Positions 10,691 to 22,653 are shown, numbered from the stretch's first letter. The stretch: 64,000 bases of DNA from Cunninghamia lanceolata (GCA_027924645.1 BSBN01000233.1:7520501-7584500), one strand, 5' to 3'. The notes: generated by a model not told the origin, from the letters alone. Numbers and translations are program-made.

Positions 10691-11420
10691 TAGTCCAAAG
10701 AAAACTCTTCCCTTTCTGCTAAAAAACCCTCAACAAATCTACGGTAATAACCAGCTAACCCCATAAAGCTCTTGACTTCTGTCACATTGGTAGGTGTTAG
10801 CCAATCTCTAATAGCCTTGATCTTCAATGGATCTACTAAGATACCATCGCTAGATAGGATGTGCCCCAAGTAATACAACTCTGCCCTGAAAAATGTATAC
10901 TTCACCAAGTTCCCATAAAGATTCTACTCCCTCAAACACTTTAGAACCTTACATAGGTTCTCCTCATGCTCCTCCTCGGTTTGTGAATAGATCAATATGT
11001 CATCAAGGAAAATAATCATGAACCGATCCAAGTAGGTATGGAACACCCCATTCATGAGACTCATGAACACTGTAGGGGTGTTCGTCAAACCAAAGGGGAC
11101 CATAGTGAACTCATAATGGCCATATCGAGTCTGAAAGGTGGTCTTATGGATATCCGCCTCTGTGATATGCAACTGATGGTAACTGGACTTTAGGTCAATC
11201 TTAAAGAACACCCTGGCTCCCTACATCTAATCAAAATGATCTTCAATCCTCGACAGAGGATAACGGTTCTTCACAGGTCACCTTATTCAACTACCTATAA
11301 TCCATACATAATCAAAGAGACCCATCCTTCCTCTTCATGAATATGACATGAGCACCCCAAGGTGAAATGTTCGATTAAATGTGCCCCTTCTCAAGAAAGT
11401 CCTCAAGTTGTAACTTGAGC
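10690..11420 (-). pseudogene. gypsy 1 reverse transcriptase
   Basis: The minus strand from 11211 reads [32 protein letters not shown], a catalytic FLDDILIYS and the thumb-side YLGHILSSDGILVDP and VKSFMGLAGYYRRF. Upstream at about 11420-11250 weaker pieces (EKGHI, SPWGAHVIF, KDGSL) mark the N-terminal RT. The YxDD-type box survives as LDD but stops at several places, for example near 10921 and 11221, make it a pseudogene. Confidence 0.9.
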
Positions 11421-11527
11421 TCTGTGAGCTCATGAGTGGTCATCCTGTAGGGTGCATGAGACACTGGCTCGACCCCCAGCACTAAGTCAATATGAAATTC
11501 TACCTCACGACGGGGTGGCATCCCTGG

Positions 11528-12070
11528 TCACTCTAATGGAAACACATTGGCAAACTCTCTTAGGATGGGCTGGTCATCCAAAGATGCCTCAAGCCTATCA
11601 TCTGATCTATCACTCACTATAATAGAGAACATCTGGCATCCCTTCCACATGCAGCACTTAAGTTGCTGAGCGGATATCATGTGCACTTCTCTGGGCTTTT
11701 GAATGTCCACTATCTCTACTAAGGTACCATGATCATCTAAGTAGCTAATCATCTTTCAGGGAAAATCTAACTTCGATTGATGAGCCGCAAGCCAGTTCAT
11801 ACCCAAAACCACATCGTAGGATCCTAATGTCATAACTCTAAGGTCACATACTGTGGCAAAGGGTCCCAAAGATATCTCACAGTCGTGGACTAAGACATCT
11901 ACTATCATCTTGGCCCCTGAGGCCAACTCAACCACCCACCTATCACCTTGCCTAGAGGCCACCAACCTGCAATGCTCCACTAATGATAGAGATATGAAAG
12001 AGTGAGTAGCACTAGAGTCAAAAAGAATAAAAATGGGGACACCCCCTATCATACCTAATGTCTCAATCAC
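11528..12070 (-). pseudogene. gypsy 1 aspartic protease and RT linker
   Basis: The minus frame at 11756-12070 carries a retropepsin: FILFDSSATHSFIS, then DLRVMTLGSYDVVLGMNWLA. The usual FDSGATHSF has DSS instead of DSG, which should damage the active-site turn. The next frame, 11528-11752, holds the protease-RT linker ending REFANVFPLE. The protease cuts Gag-Pol into mature parts. Confidence 0.85.
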
Positions 12071-12074
12071 TGAT

Positions 12075-13576
12075 GCCTAAAAATTAGCTTGGTGGTTATC
12101 AACTACTACGAACATACAGTGGCACCTACCCACATCTACAACTGTCTGCTCTGATCCTCCTGAATGAGAGTACCCCCTATTGTAATACCCTGTGGGCATT
12201 CTCTAGCTAAATATCCCACTCCACCACACACATAACATGGGCCCCTATCCTATACCTATCCAGTTTGAGTCCTACTCGACTGCTACTATCCAGATCTACC
12301 TGTGGACCCCTATGAACCCCTATATGACTGTTGCAACCTCGCGAGTCCTGTAGGTGGTCACTACTGCCTCTGATCTCTATGTGGGCCCTATAGTTGCCAA
12401 CCTTGATTATGCCCCCATGTGCCCTCTGTTGTGTCTTGGATCTCAGTTTTTTATATGGTTGTTGCTGTTATGTGGGCCTAGGAGGTAAGAATGCAGAACT
12501 AAATCCTCCTCTCTGAGGTGGCAGTGGTGGTCTACAATAACTCTGATGATGTTGTTGCTTCCCATGATCCTAAAACTGAGGGCATGAACTCTATCCTCAT
12601 CTCTGTATCTCCTCGGCTATGTATGCCTTCTCAGAAGCATCACTCAATGTCTGGGGATCTGCCATGTGTATAGGCCCTGCTATGCTATGGTTCAATCCTC
12701 TAATAAACTTATGAACCAGGAGTTTCTCGTCATGGAGATACTCTACATATCGAGACAACTTAGTGAGTCTACCTTCATATAGAGCAACGGTAAGCCCTCT
12801 TTGCTAAAGGTCATGAAAATTATCTATACGATGCTGCCTATAGTGATCTGACAAATATCACTCATTGAAGTGCTCAATGAAAGTGTGTCCACTGATAGAT
12901 GGCACTTGCACTCCTCAGTGAACCATTAAGTAGTTGCTACATCTCACAACAGGTGGACTACCACATGTGCCTTCATGTTACCCTCATATGGATGTAACAT
13001 GAAGCATATGTCTAAGTTGATGAGCTAGGCCTCTGCCTCAGCTCCCTCTATGGTCCTGACGAGTGTAGGTGGATTCAACCTCAACAAATTCCTAATGGGA
13101 TCTCCATGGTCTCTTTGCCCTTTAATAGGCTCATCCGCATAATAATCATAAGGCCTGTGAACAAAATTCTCCACTCGTACTACCTCCTCATGCCTAGCTT
13201 GACGTGGAGGGCTCTTGCTATGGGCCCTATCAGCTGATCCAAGCTCCTCTACTATCATATATGGTACCTCAGTATATGGCTCCACATGTGGTGCCTCTTG
13301 AGGCTCGACATGGGGCTCCACATGCGGCTCAACATGTGACTCTACTCGTGGCTCCACCTGTGGCTCCTCTCATGGATCAACATGAGGCTCAACACATGGC
13401 TCTATGCGTGGCTCAACTATGGCTGGTGGTAGTCTATTTAACACTGCCTGTAGAGCCTGCAATATCTATGGCCCAATATTTGGTATGGGTAGGGCTAGTG
13501 TTGTTTGTGTTACCTATGGGGTCGGTCATGCCTATCTCTTAGCTAAAGAGTCACTATGAACCTCTACAGACTCCAT
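12075..13576 (-). pseudogene. gypsy 1 gag with HVEP tetrapeptide repeats
   Basis: A likely start lies at 13576 (MESVEVHSDSLAKR), followed by stops. The best-kept part, 13025-13357, has a run of EPHVEPHVEPHVEP-like repeats and then YADEPIKGQRDHG and LRLNPPTL, the start of the gag core of Tekay-like elements. The region near 12190-12245 still encodes a zinc knuckle, CYVCGGVGYLAREC, in which the expected His is Tyr. Gag packages the RNA into particles; this copy is non-functional. Confidence 0.7.
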
Positions 13577-13698
13577 GCGGTGTGAACGTGCTCACCAAAC
13601 TCGTCGAGGATGCATCCCACAAAGAATGAGGTAACTACAAATTAATCAAAGTTGTAGAATAATAATGTGCCCTAAACAAGCCCAGTGTTTAAACTTGG

Positions 13699-13710
13699 GC
13701 TCTGATACCA
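13699..13710 (-). other. primer-binding site of gypsy 1
   Basis: The plus strand reads GCTCTGATACCA; the minus strand therefore has TGGTATCAGAGC, complementary to initiator tRNA-Met. It lies two bases from the LTR start at 13713. Confidence 0.9.
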
Positions 13711-13712
13711 AA

Positions 13713-13795
13713 TGTCATGCCCACATTTCCCATGTGGTCACGACATGCAACACATGTGTCATGTCCACATTTGACATGTGATCATGACATGAAAT
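13713..13795. repeat. two-copy 44-bp direct repeat at the LTR edge
   Basis: TGTCATGCCCACATTT... and TGTCATGTCCACATTT... start at 13713 and 13757. Each unit is itself partly palindromic, with CACATTT flanked by CATG words and ending in ATGACATG or ACGACATG. Confidence 0.7.
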
Positions 13796-14099
13796 ATCAA
13801 AAACTTTTCCACGTGTCCCTAGAAACCCTCTCACATGCATCAGCGTGCTTAGTGGCAATACACATAAGGCGTAAACATGTCAATCATAGTTAAGGAAGAA
13901 CATTTACTAATGCAATCCCCTATGTGATGATAACTAACTAGGGGGTTATGCGACGCAATGAGCACTGCTACTAGGGTTAGAATCAATTTAATTCAAAACC
14001 CTAAGTTTTCTAGGTGAGTGAAATGATTTTGACAGAATCAAAATCAACTCTAATTCTAATACAAAAATAAAATCAAATAAATAAAATATGAAATCAATG

Positions 14100-15040
14100 G
14101 CATGATGGTTACATGATAGGATGGAGTGATTAAAATAAAACTCAATAAAATGACAAAAAAAAAACCTTGAATTCTAGGAAAAATTTGGCAGCATAACGCA
14201 TTATCAATAATTAAAATAAATATTTTAAAAATAAATTCCCCAAGAGATAATTAAGGCAAAATTTAAAATAAATGAAGTATACGTATAAATGAAAAAATTT
14301 CCAAAGGTCAAAATAAAAAAAATTCACTACTCAACAAAATATAAAACTTGAAATTAAGTAAATGACCAAATTAAATTTTCAATAATAAAGTCCTTTAATA
14401 AATATAATTGTGACAATTATATTTATTAAATAACTCAAGTAACAAAATTAACCAAAAAGAGAATAAATTAAAACATTCCCTACAAAATAAAATTGATTAA
14501 ATTAAAATAAATTCAATAACAAGATTCCCCCCAAAACATTAAAATTGTAACACACTAGATAATTGAAAAGGAATGCCCAAATTAATTTAAAAGGCAAGGT
14601 ATCAAAAATCCCAATAAATCAAATTCCCATTCCCATTTAATTAAATCCCACATGAAAGTACAAATATCACACTCCAAAAGAAAATTATAAATCAAAATAA
14701 ATTTAAAACACTATGGGAGGCAATAAATCCAAAAGTCAAAAAGTAAAGAATAGAGAGAAGTTTGAATTCCTGTGCACAAGAATAAATGGGGAAAAATAAA
14801 CAAATTAGTAAAAACTAATTCCCTCTCATCCTCCACTCAACCCCAACTAAATATTTTATTATACCCAACTAGAGTTATCCTAAGAATATTTTATCATTTC
14901 CTTAAGGTAAACCCTATCTTGTTCTTTTGTTTCCTTGTCTTTTGTTTTACCTCCATTGTTTGTGTGTCAATCTCTTTTGTAGGTTTGGGGTTTCTACTTC
15001 CATGGCTGCCTTGGTTTTTCTTTGTTTAAGCAGAGGTATA
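14100..15040. other. AT-rich part of the gypsy 1 LTR, no gene
   Basis: Strongly A-rich DNA with many AAATTAAA words. A frame at 14772-15029 (+) ends in a hydrophobic Leu/Phe stretch that arises from T-rich codons; I do not regard it as a gene. Confidence 0.5.
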
Positions 15041-15076
15041 CTCGGAAGATAAAATGAATATATGTATTTTGTATAT

Positions 15077-15208
15077 ATATATATATACTATTTTTTTATT
15101 AAATCTGGAAGTGTATTTTTTTTTGTCTTTTGATATACCTTTATTTGTATATCAAAAGACAAAAAAAAATACACTTTCGGATTTAATAAAAAAAAGTATA
15201 TATATATA
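15077..15208. repeat. long AT-rich inverted repeat (hairpin)
   Basis: Arms of about 61 bp (15077-15137 and 15148-15208) are near-perfect reverse complements around a 10-base loop at 15138-15147. The inner arms GTCTTTTGATATA and TATATCAAAAGAC pair exactly; outward they run through T/A tracts, ATTAAATC and TATATA. This could be a fold-back element, a MITE remnant or an old palindromic duplication. Confidence 0.85.
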
Positions 15209-15367
15209 ATATAAATGGTATATATATATATATTTTCTAGACTGTTATAACATTAAAAATGATGCAGGATGGGCTGAGGACTAGCGATGGCACTGAGGAG
15301 AAGGGCCTATGGCCTCATTTAAGATTCTCACCGCCGCTGTCATCGTAGGATTTAAGGGAGGGAAGGA

Positions 15368-15493
15368 GGTGTGGGGAGGAGGTCGTGCCTCCACCCACAC
15401 CCTCGGTTGTGGGTGGGGGCATGACCCCCTCCCCACACCCCACTGTTGTTGCAAAGAAGGTAGTGGGCGGTAGCTCTGGCTACCGTCCACTAC
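15368..15493. repeat. two GC-rich hairpins in an AT-rich setting
   Basis: First hairpin: GGTGTGGGGAGG at 15368 pairs with CCCTCCCCACACC ending at 15439, with arms of about 31-35 bases and a few mismatches. Second hairpin: GTAGTGGGCGGTAGC (15460-15474) pairs with GCTACCGTCCACTAC (15479-15493), 14 of 15 positions. Base composition differs sharply from the surrounding LTR. Confidence 0.8.
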
Positions 15494-18400
15494 AAAATTT
15501 TGTTTGTTTGTTATTAAAACTACAACCCTAAGTCTAGGGTTTGGAAATGCATAAGCTTCGCTACATATGTATTACTCTATTTCAAAACTAAAATATGTGT
15601 ATTATTCTGAGATAAATGTCATTCTATTATTCTACAAATAGTTTGCTATTATATATATATATATATATGATTTATGTGCAGAATATACACAGTTCTTTCT
15701 TTTTTTTTTGCATAATATTATATTCCTAATATAGAGACATATATAACTCTATTATATATATTTTTTATATATAAACCCATTCTTCTTATTGGGTAAGAAT
15801 AATTTAGATGGGTAAGTTTATTCAGCTAGACACAATCATATATTTTAAAATAGAATATTCAGATTTCAAGCTTTAGGAGAAAACAATATCATCTATATTT
15901 TTTTTTTAAAATAAAATAAACAAGTTACTCTTTTCATTTTGGTAGCAGTATAAAAAAATACCAGACTTCTCATACACTTTTTTTTTAAAGCAGAAATATA
16001 AAATAAGGGTACTACCCATTTATTTTGTTTCTAAACCCATTTCAACAACATTGGTTTATTTACTTTCCTATTCATAACATACAACAATTTCAACTATAAC
16101 ATATACATTTCTAATAATTTTCTTTTGAATACAAAAGAACAACAACTATATATAGATATATATATTTTAATGAAAAGACAACAACTATATATTTTTCCTT
16201 TGGCAACTATTCAAACTCATAAACACAATAGTGACAAAATAATCATATTCTTAACATCACAATGAGAGGTTTTTTACAATAATTTTCTTGCAACCACTAG
16301 TACAATGCAAAGTAGTAATAAATTTTATAGCCAAAACAATATGGGTATTGCACATTAAAATTTCTTACATCAACAAACTCAAGAAGAGTAATAGTTTTGA
16401 CAAAAAAATACAATAAGGCCTCTAAGGCCATGGGTCACAACAGCCAACCAAAATAATGCCAAAGGTAAAAAAAAATAGACTTCCCCAAAGCTCCACTTCT
16501 CCATTAAAAGACCTGCAAAACATAACACAAAGGGGAAGCCAAGCCACTAAGGAATGCCCTCCTTCCTACCATATACCAGCTAGTGGGTCACCCCCAAGCT
16601 GGAGAGGTAGGAATCACACGGTTGCACACACACATCACAATAAAAGAAATTTTCCAAACACACAAAAGAATGCTCCCAAGGATTTGCACAATACTAAACT
16701 CATTAAAATGAGTTTGAAGGGGGGTAGGGGAGTTGACCCCTCAACACAAGAGGTCACTCCAACATCTCAAAATCACCAAGTCTCAAGGCCTCAAGCCATA
16801 ACCACATAATACATATCTCCAAATATCTCAAAAAAAACTATCATGGAACTCCTTCCATAAAAAATGCTCTTAACACCATAGAGAAGTCCTCAAGGCTACA
16901 AGTAACACAACAATAAGGAGGTGACCTCAAGGAGGTTCACTCTCCCCCACCCCATACAAGTTGAGCCTTACCTCCAAATGGAGGTGCTCTCACCAACTCC
17001 CAACCCACACAAAATTAAAACAACCATCAACATAAATTCACAACACAAACATAAAATGAAATATACAAGGGAAAATGGCCATAGCCATGGAACTTACCTT
17101 CAAAAGCCCTAAGAATGGAATCACATTTGGTGAAGAGGTCCAAGCTTCTCCAAGTCTCCCAATCTCCAAATTTCTGTAACTCCCAAAAAGAAGTCCAAGA
17201 ATAGAAAGAAAATCCAAAATGTAAGAACCCCACACTCCTCTTTAAGAGGAGATAATATAGGCCTTCAAATTTGGCCTTGAGGAATGAGAAACTGACACTT
17301 GTCACCTTCTCCTTCCTCATCCCATGCCACTTGTAAGGGAGAGGAAGTGTTAGGGTGACAAGTGTCACCCTCCAATTCCATCCTATCCCTCACCTTATCC
17401 ACTTGTGCTCTCACACATGTGTGAGAGACCAAGTGGTGAGGTGGCAATTCCCTTCAAGCCTCCATGAGGATAAGGTATGCCATATGGCATCCTCTTATTC
17501 TCCAAAAGAGCCATCTCCCTCCAAGATGCTCTCACATGTGTGTGAGAGTCTTGGAGGGAGATCCCACACACTTGGGAGTCTGGAAGACCTCCCAAGTCTT
17601 CTTGGTGAAGGGATCCCCAAACTTTGGGAAGGGAGATGGGTTTTTCCCAAAGCATGACTCATCTCCCACCCTTAGCCATTTCAAAATTCGTCACTCTGAC
17701 TAAACCTTAGTTTAGAGTGACAAAAAGTGAGTTACCCAAAGGTTTCATTAGTCAAAATTGACCCTAGACCCCAGGGTAACCACCTAGGGTAAGTTTTGGG
17801 ACACTAAAGTACACATAGGGAGTCATAAATTCACTTTAAATGGCCCAAAAATGAAAACAATACCAAGTGGTGTAAAACAATAAAAATATATAACACATGA
17901 TATAAATTAATTTAACAAAAGGGGTACCAGGCCAAAATAATAAATCAAACAAGTACTCAAACAACATCCGATCAAACGTGATCCTCATCCCTCTTGAGAA
18001 TGGATCAGTTTCATAGGGAATAACATATTTGTGAACACTACCTCTGATTTCCCATGGCCTGGGAATATAATCCTACATAACTAGATCAAGTGTCAATCAC
18101 ATCATGTATAATCATAGCCAAAGCAACTGAAATTAAATTCATGTCATTGCATACAACATTAATCATTCACAACATAATTCAAGATTAAACTACATTTTCT
18201 ATCTAATGTCACATAATCATCATCAATTAATGAATCCACATAATGAACTAGAAATCACATAAATAATCACCTAATATATCTCGCATGTCTAATCTCAACA
18301 TAGCATCAAAATTTGATCAAATTGAATCACCACATGTCTAATCAATGTCAAACAAGAAATTAGGAGATATAATCTAATCTGCATAATGGAACAAATGTCT

Positions 18401-18844
18401 CTAAAAGTCTGATAATGTCACCAACTATAATTTAAAATGATCAAAATAGGGAAGTGAAAATAATCAGCCTGACAAGCCCAATGGATAGGCACCAACCTGA
18501 GTAGCCTTAGATTGCCCAATCTTTAAAACAAAACAATACATCTTATCTTTAGAAGTAGTAATGGTTTTTTGCATCCTCATTCTATAGGATTTCCATTATT
18601 AGCTATATAGGGGTCTTATAACAACCAACTGTTCTTACTCCAGTGACAGATTTGGGGCTAAGGAAGTGTTTTGGGTTTGGTTTTTAATATTTTTAGGTGT
18701 TCATCTAGTTTGATTTCAATAGCTACTTAGGTATACCCCTTGGAATATCCCTCTGGACTTTAAGCTAAGCTCAAAGAGAAGAGGAGTCTACCCACTCCTG
18801 TTAGTTGGCCAAGATCACCCAAAACTTGTTGATAAGCTCTTCTA

Positions 18845-19660
18845 TTACCCTAGTGACAGTCCCTGGCCTAGGTCATTTAGGAATGTTTTAAAGTTTTTTG
18901 TTGCTATTATTTTGGGTCCAAACACATTCCTTGCAAAAGTGATGAGGTTTTCTATAATTCTAACATAGAGCCTTGGACTTTCTAGGAGACTTATATCTCC
19001 CATGGCATTTGGACTTCCTTTTTCTTCCTTATTCTTATCATTTTTCTTTCCCTTCTCTTTAGATCTACCATGAACCGTAAGAGCCTCCTTAGCTGATTCG
19101 AAAGACTTTGTCTGCATCTCTTTAGATAATAATGAAGAAACCACTTCATCCATCTTGAAGGTGGTAGTGGTACTCCCAATGGCCATAACAAGGTGATCCC
19201 ACAAATCTAGAAAGGAACACAGTAATGTCATACATCAATCCTCCTCCATCTTCACACTAATTGAGGTCAACTAGGTAACAAGCATATTGAATGTATTTAG
19301 GTGATCAACAATAGATCCTCTATCTTCCATCCTTAGAGAATATAATTTCTTTCACAGGAACAACTTGTTCACTAGGGATTTAGCCTTATAAACATCTCCT
19401 AGCTTCTTCCAAAGATCTTTTGTAGTCTTCTCTTCATGGATATTCAAGAGCACTGAGTTAACCAAATAGAGTCTTATCAGACCCTTAGCCTTCCGATCCA
19501 TTATATCCCAATTTTCTTGTTTCATGTCTGATGACATGGATCTGGATACTGCAAGCCATAGATCTCTATCCACCAATAAGTCCTCCATCTTGAGTTTCCA
19601 TAACTCAAAATTGCCTCCATTAAACTTCTTTATATCAAACCTCCTAGATGTTCTCGCCAT
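18845..19660 (-). pseudogene. copia C gag polyprotein
   Basis: The first frame, starting at 19660, reads MARTSRRFDIKKFNGGNFE then WKLKMEDLLVDRDLW, MDRKAKGLIRLYL and TTKDLWKKLGDVY: the N-terminal gag core (UBN2-like) of Ty1/copia. The second frame, 18845-19231, continues with MDEVVSSLLSKEMQ and a lysine-rich stretch, then a decayed zinc-knuckle-like region. A frameshift lies between 19231 and 19352. Gag forms the particle that carries element RNA. Confidence 0.85.
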
Positions 19661-19761
19661 CTCTTTCCTATAATAAAAATTTCAAAATCTTCTACACAAG
19701 CTCCCACTCAAATGAAGATCAACTCAAAAAACCCTCTACCCAACAACTAGAACCAAAGGTG

Positions 19762-19779
19762 ATCAAGCTTTGATACCAA
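19762..19779 (-). other. primer-binding site of copia C
   Basis: The plus strand reads AAGCTTTGATACCAA; the minus strand TTGGTATCAAAGCTT begins one base from the LTR end at 19781. This is the tRNA-Met type with one change from the usual TGGTATCAGAGC. Confidence 0.8.
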
Positions 19780-19780
19780 C

Positions 19781-20790
19781 TGAAAGGAAGCAAGGTATGC
19801 AAAAAAGGCTTCTTACACTAATCTACTGAGGAAAGATTTATGCAAATTTTAACTTTTACAATAATAGATTAAGATGCACATTAATAGAAAGGTAATAGCA
19901 ACATCCAAATGCAAAATTCAAAACATAAGATATACGTGGGGAAAACCCTTTCAGGTAAAAAACCCCACACTCCAAAGCCACCCAATATATTATTTAGGAA
20001 TTAGGAAGATTACAATATACTTGCAGAGCAAGCCTTTATAGTAGTATTAATCAACTAGAGATCCAGAGGTAACCAAACATTTATAAGACTCTTATACACA
20101 ACCTCCATCTCTAGCTCCTAATGTATAGGAGATACAATATAGTAAACCGTAAACAGTAATTAAAAAACCATGAGCCAAAACCACTGAAAAGTGGCAACCA
20201 AATTATCTCCAATCAAAGATACCTTATGATGTACCAAATCACATACTAACATGTGTAAATATCCCCTTTACAACCCTTTTAAGTGTCCAACATGTTTTCA
20301 CATTTCCCAAAAATAGGAGGTCCAACTTCTGGAGGCCATAACTTTTGATTTGGGTGTCTGATTGATGAACTGTTTGATGCATCGAAAAGATTGTAAAGAG
20401 ATATATCAATCTATAACCCACTTTACCAATTATGACAACTTTTGGGGCATTTAGGGACCTCTAAGTGCCTCAAAACTGAGTTCAAATTTTTTTTAACAAT
20501 TTCAAGAAAGAAAAAATGTTAATATCTCACAATCTAGAAATGATCTTGAGTCAGAACCCACCCGAGATGTTTACTTATAAGTTCTACACCTTTTGAGAAA
20601 TTTTCAGGTCCATCTGAGGTCAGGTGCATGTAGAGTTACTAAAAATAGTAACTCCCTCCATTTTTAGCCCTTTTAGAAACTTTTAAAGTACTATACCATT
20701 CTTCAAGATAAAGGATATTCAAAAAGGCAAAAATTGGGAAGAATAGTAACCTTTCATAGTTGCAAGGTTGAGACAATTTTCTTAACATGA
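19781..20790 (-). repeat. 5' LTR of copia C, outer boundary uncertain
   Basis: The LTR begins TGAAAGGAAGCAAGG beside the PBS and includes TGGGGAAAACCCTTTCAGG and a CCCCACACTCC stretch typical of copia LTR leaders. The right boundary is not visible; I placed it before the next LTR-like block at 20798. No matching 3' LTR is in the window. Confidence 0.55.
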
Positions 20791-20869
20791 TGTTCATTGT
20801 TGGATGTCATGCCCTGATTAGTGTTAAGTTAAGTTGTTTTTGGGCATGCTTTTGGTCAAAAAAGATGTT

Positions 20870-21009
20870 GAATAATGAAATATTAAGATGGGAATTAGAA
20901 GCACGAAGATGAATGATGAAATATTAAAATGGGAATTAGAAGCATAAAGATGAATGGTGAAATATTATGATAGGAATTAGAAGCACTAAGATAAATGATG
21001 ATACATTAA
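20870..21009. repeat. 41-bp tandem repeat, 3.4 copies
   Basis: Units start at 20870, 20911, 20952 and 20993 (partial). Each reads approximately GAATGATGAAATATTAAAAT followed by GGGAATTAGAAGCATAAAGAT, with 2-6 differences between neighbours. Confidence 0.9.
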
Positions 21010-22493
21010 GCTATGTTGATGTTGAAAAGATGTTGTTGATGGCCTGTTGCATGTTGTATGATCCTTCTTGTTGTTTCTAAGGATGTATATGTTGTTATTT
21101 GAAGGTCTTGGCCTCTAGAAGTTGGTGAAGGTTTCTGTTGTAGAGAATCGCTTGGAAAGATTGTCTGGTAAAATGCTCTGTAATCCTCCACATTTGAAGA
21201 TATGGTCATGTGGTTCTTAAGTTAAGTTAAGGATGTTGTAAAGGTGATAAATCAAAAGTTTTAGATCATTTATCCCTCTGTAGTGAATGTTATGAAAGAT
21301 AGAGTTCTAATCTATGCTTTAACAAAATTAAGTAATGATGAAGACTATTTGGAATGATCTACATTCCTCCACAGTGATAGATATGGCTATACAGTTTTGA
21401 GGATATGTTCATAGTAGTGTATGAGTCCATCCACATGAGTTTCAGCTATTTTGGAGGTTCACAAGCTCAGTTTTCAGTTGACAGTTGTGATATAGGTAGT
21501 TCTGTATGTCTGGCTATTCTCAGGACATATGCTGATGATGTGTGCTAACTTGTTATGCAATGAAATGGTACATGGACTAATGGAAGATAGTCGTCATGAT
21601 CTTGTATTATCTCCCATTGCTTTGCAAGGTGTTTTTCTATTCTCTCCAGAACTAGTTGAGGTCTAGAATGATAGTATTGCTAGGCTATGCCTTTGTTTGG
21701 CTGACTAAAGAATGTTGAAGATATGAGCCACAAGTTATTGCTATGTGGATTTCATGGAATGTTTGAGGATGTTGTATAGGTCGTACTGACTAATATGGAA
21801 GAAGAACAAGCAATGTCTAAGCATTCATGAGTAACTCCAGGATTGTGAAGACCATTGTGCTACAAGTTTCATGTGGTCTTATTTAAGGGTGGCCTAATAC
21901 GAATTTGTGTAATGTGCAGATGTTACTCCTTGATGAACGATTCTATGAAGAATGTTTAATACCAGACTAAGCATGTATTGGGATCCACAAGGCATGTGTT
22001 TTCTTCTAGAGTATCATGTTGTTCATAATAGGGCTTGCCTTATGCATGTTTCATGTTGTATGATCTTTGGAGGACTTGTAAAATTTAATATTCTTATTGT
22101 ATTGGCTGACTTTTAATGAAATCAATGTAGTGTCATGTATATATTGTAAACCTAGTTGGTCTAGGTGAGGTATGATTGTGAAGATGAAAATATCAATGTG
22201 TAAAGAGTAGAGTATGAACGTTACATGAATTATGATGTGTGACTGAAGGAGAAAGACCAGAAGAGTTAGAGGCTATCTTGATTCATCTCAAAGATATTTT
22301 CATGATAGGAGGGTCCAAGATAAGAGTGTGCCTAACTAATACAATCATTAGAAGAAAGTGTAAAGAGGTATAATTGCAATCATCAAAGGTGTGACCTTCA
22401 ATGTCAGTTTTTAGAAAGTAGAAGGACTGTCATGTTGTAACCTTTCCTGAGTTCATTCTTAGTTTAGAGAGTAGTTTCTTATGTTGTTTGTAG

Positions 22494-22653
22494 CCCTAAA
22501 ACAAATTTAGCATGGAGTTGTAGCTTTCTTGAGAGTGACCCTAAAGTAAAATTTTTAGGGAGTAGTAGCTTCCTTGGGTTACATCCCTAAAACAAAGTCA
22601 TTAGGGAGTAGTAGCTTCCTTGGGTTGTAGCCCTAAAACAAAGTTGTTATTTT
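22494..22653. repeat. 45/46-bp tandem repeat, 3.5 copies
   Basis: Units start at 22494, 22539, 22585 and 22631 (partial). The core is CCCTAAAACAAAGT..TTAGGG then AGTAGTAGCTTCCTTGGGTT. CCCTAAA and TTTAGGG-like words resemble the plant telomere repeat but only as single isolated words in each unit. Confidence 0.9.

Larger units (their letters stand above)
6151..18474 (-). mobile_element. gypsy 1: chromovirus-like Ty3/gypsy retrotransposon, left LTR truncated
   Basis: The element reads right to left: LTR 13713-18474, PBS 13699-13710, gag, protease, RT, RNase H, integrase with chromodomain-like tail, polypurine tract near 8750-8762, LTR 6151-8749. The order PR-RT-RH-IN and the C-terminal chromodomain-like stretch fit the chromovirus branch, probably Tekay/Del, which is known for long LTRs. 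Stops and frameshifts interrupt every domain. The left LTR lacks about 2.1 kb of its outer part and abuts a family A gag fragment, so a deletion or recombination occurred at 6150/6151. Confidence 0.88.
13713..18474 (-). repeat. 5' LTR of gypsy 1, about 4.76 kb
   Basis: It runs from TGTCATGCCCAC next to the PBS to CAGCCTGACA at 18474, where copia C gag sequence resumes. The portion 15843-18474 matches the left LTR; 13713-15842 has no counterpart because the left LTR is truncated. The first 80 bp hold a 44-bp direct repeat (13713-13756 and 13757-13795). The interval 15040-15500 contains one AT-rich and two GC-rich hairpins and may be a nested insertion, so the true LTR could be shorter. Confidence 0.75.
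18475..19780 (-). mobile_element. copia C: gag region of a Ty1/copia element
   Basis: Internal part of a minus-strand copia, bounded on the right by a PBS and LTR and cut on the left where the gypsy 1 LTR ends. Only gag remains; protease, integrase and RT are not in the window, presumably lost with the truncated left side of gypsy 1. Confidence 0.75.

Noticed and set aside
13204..13542. Plus-strand 112-codon frame rich in Ala/Val/Pro/His
   Set aside because: Antisense of the EPHV repeat region of gypsy 1 gag.
15368..15493. GC hairpins as a Helitron 3' end or a tRNA/rRNA piece
   Set aside because: No CTRR end after the hairpin, no Rep/helicase, and no cloverleaf or rRNA-like sequence.
20870..21009. 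41-bp array as a CRISPR
   Set aside because: Units are contiguous tandem copies without unique spacers, in plant-type DNA.
22494..22653. CCCTAAA words as interstitial telomere repeats
   Set aside because: Only one such word per 45-46-bp unit; there is no run of consecutive telomere units.
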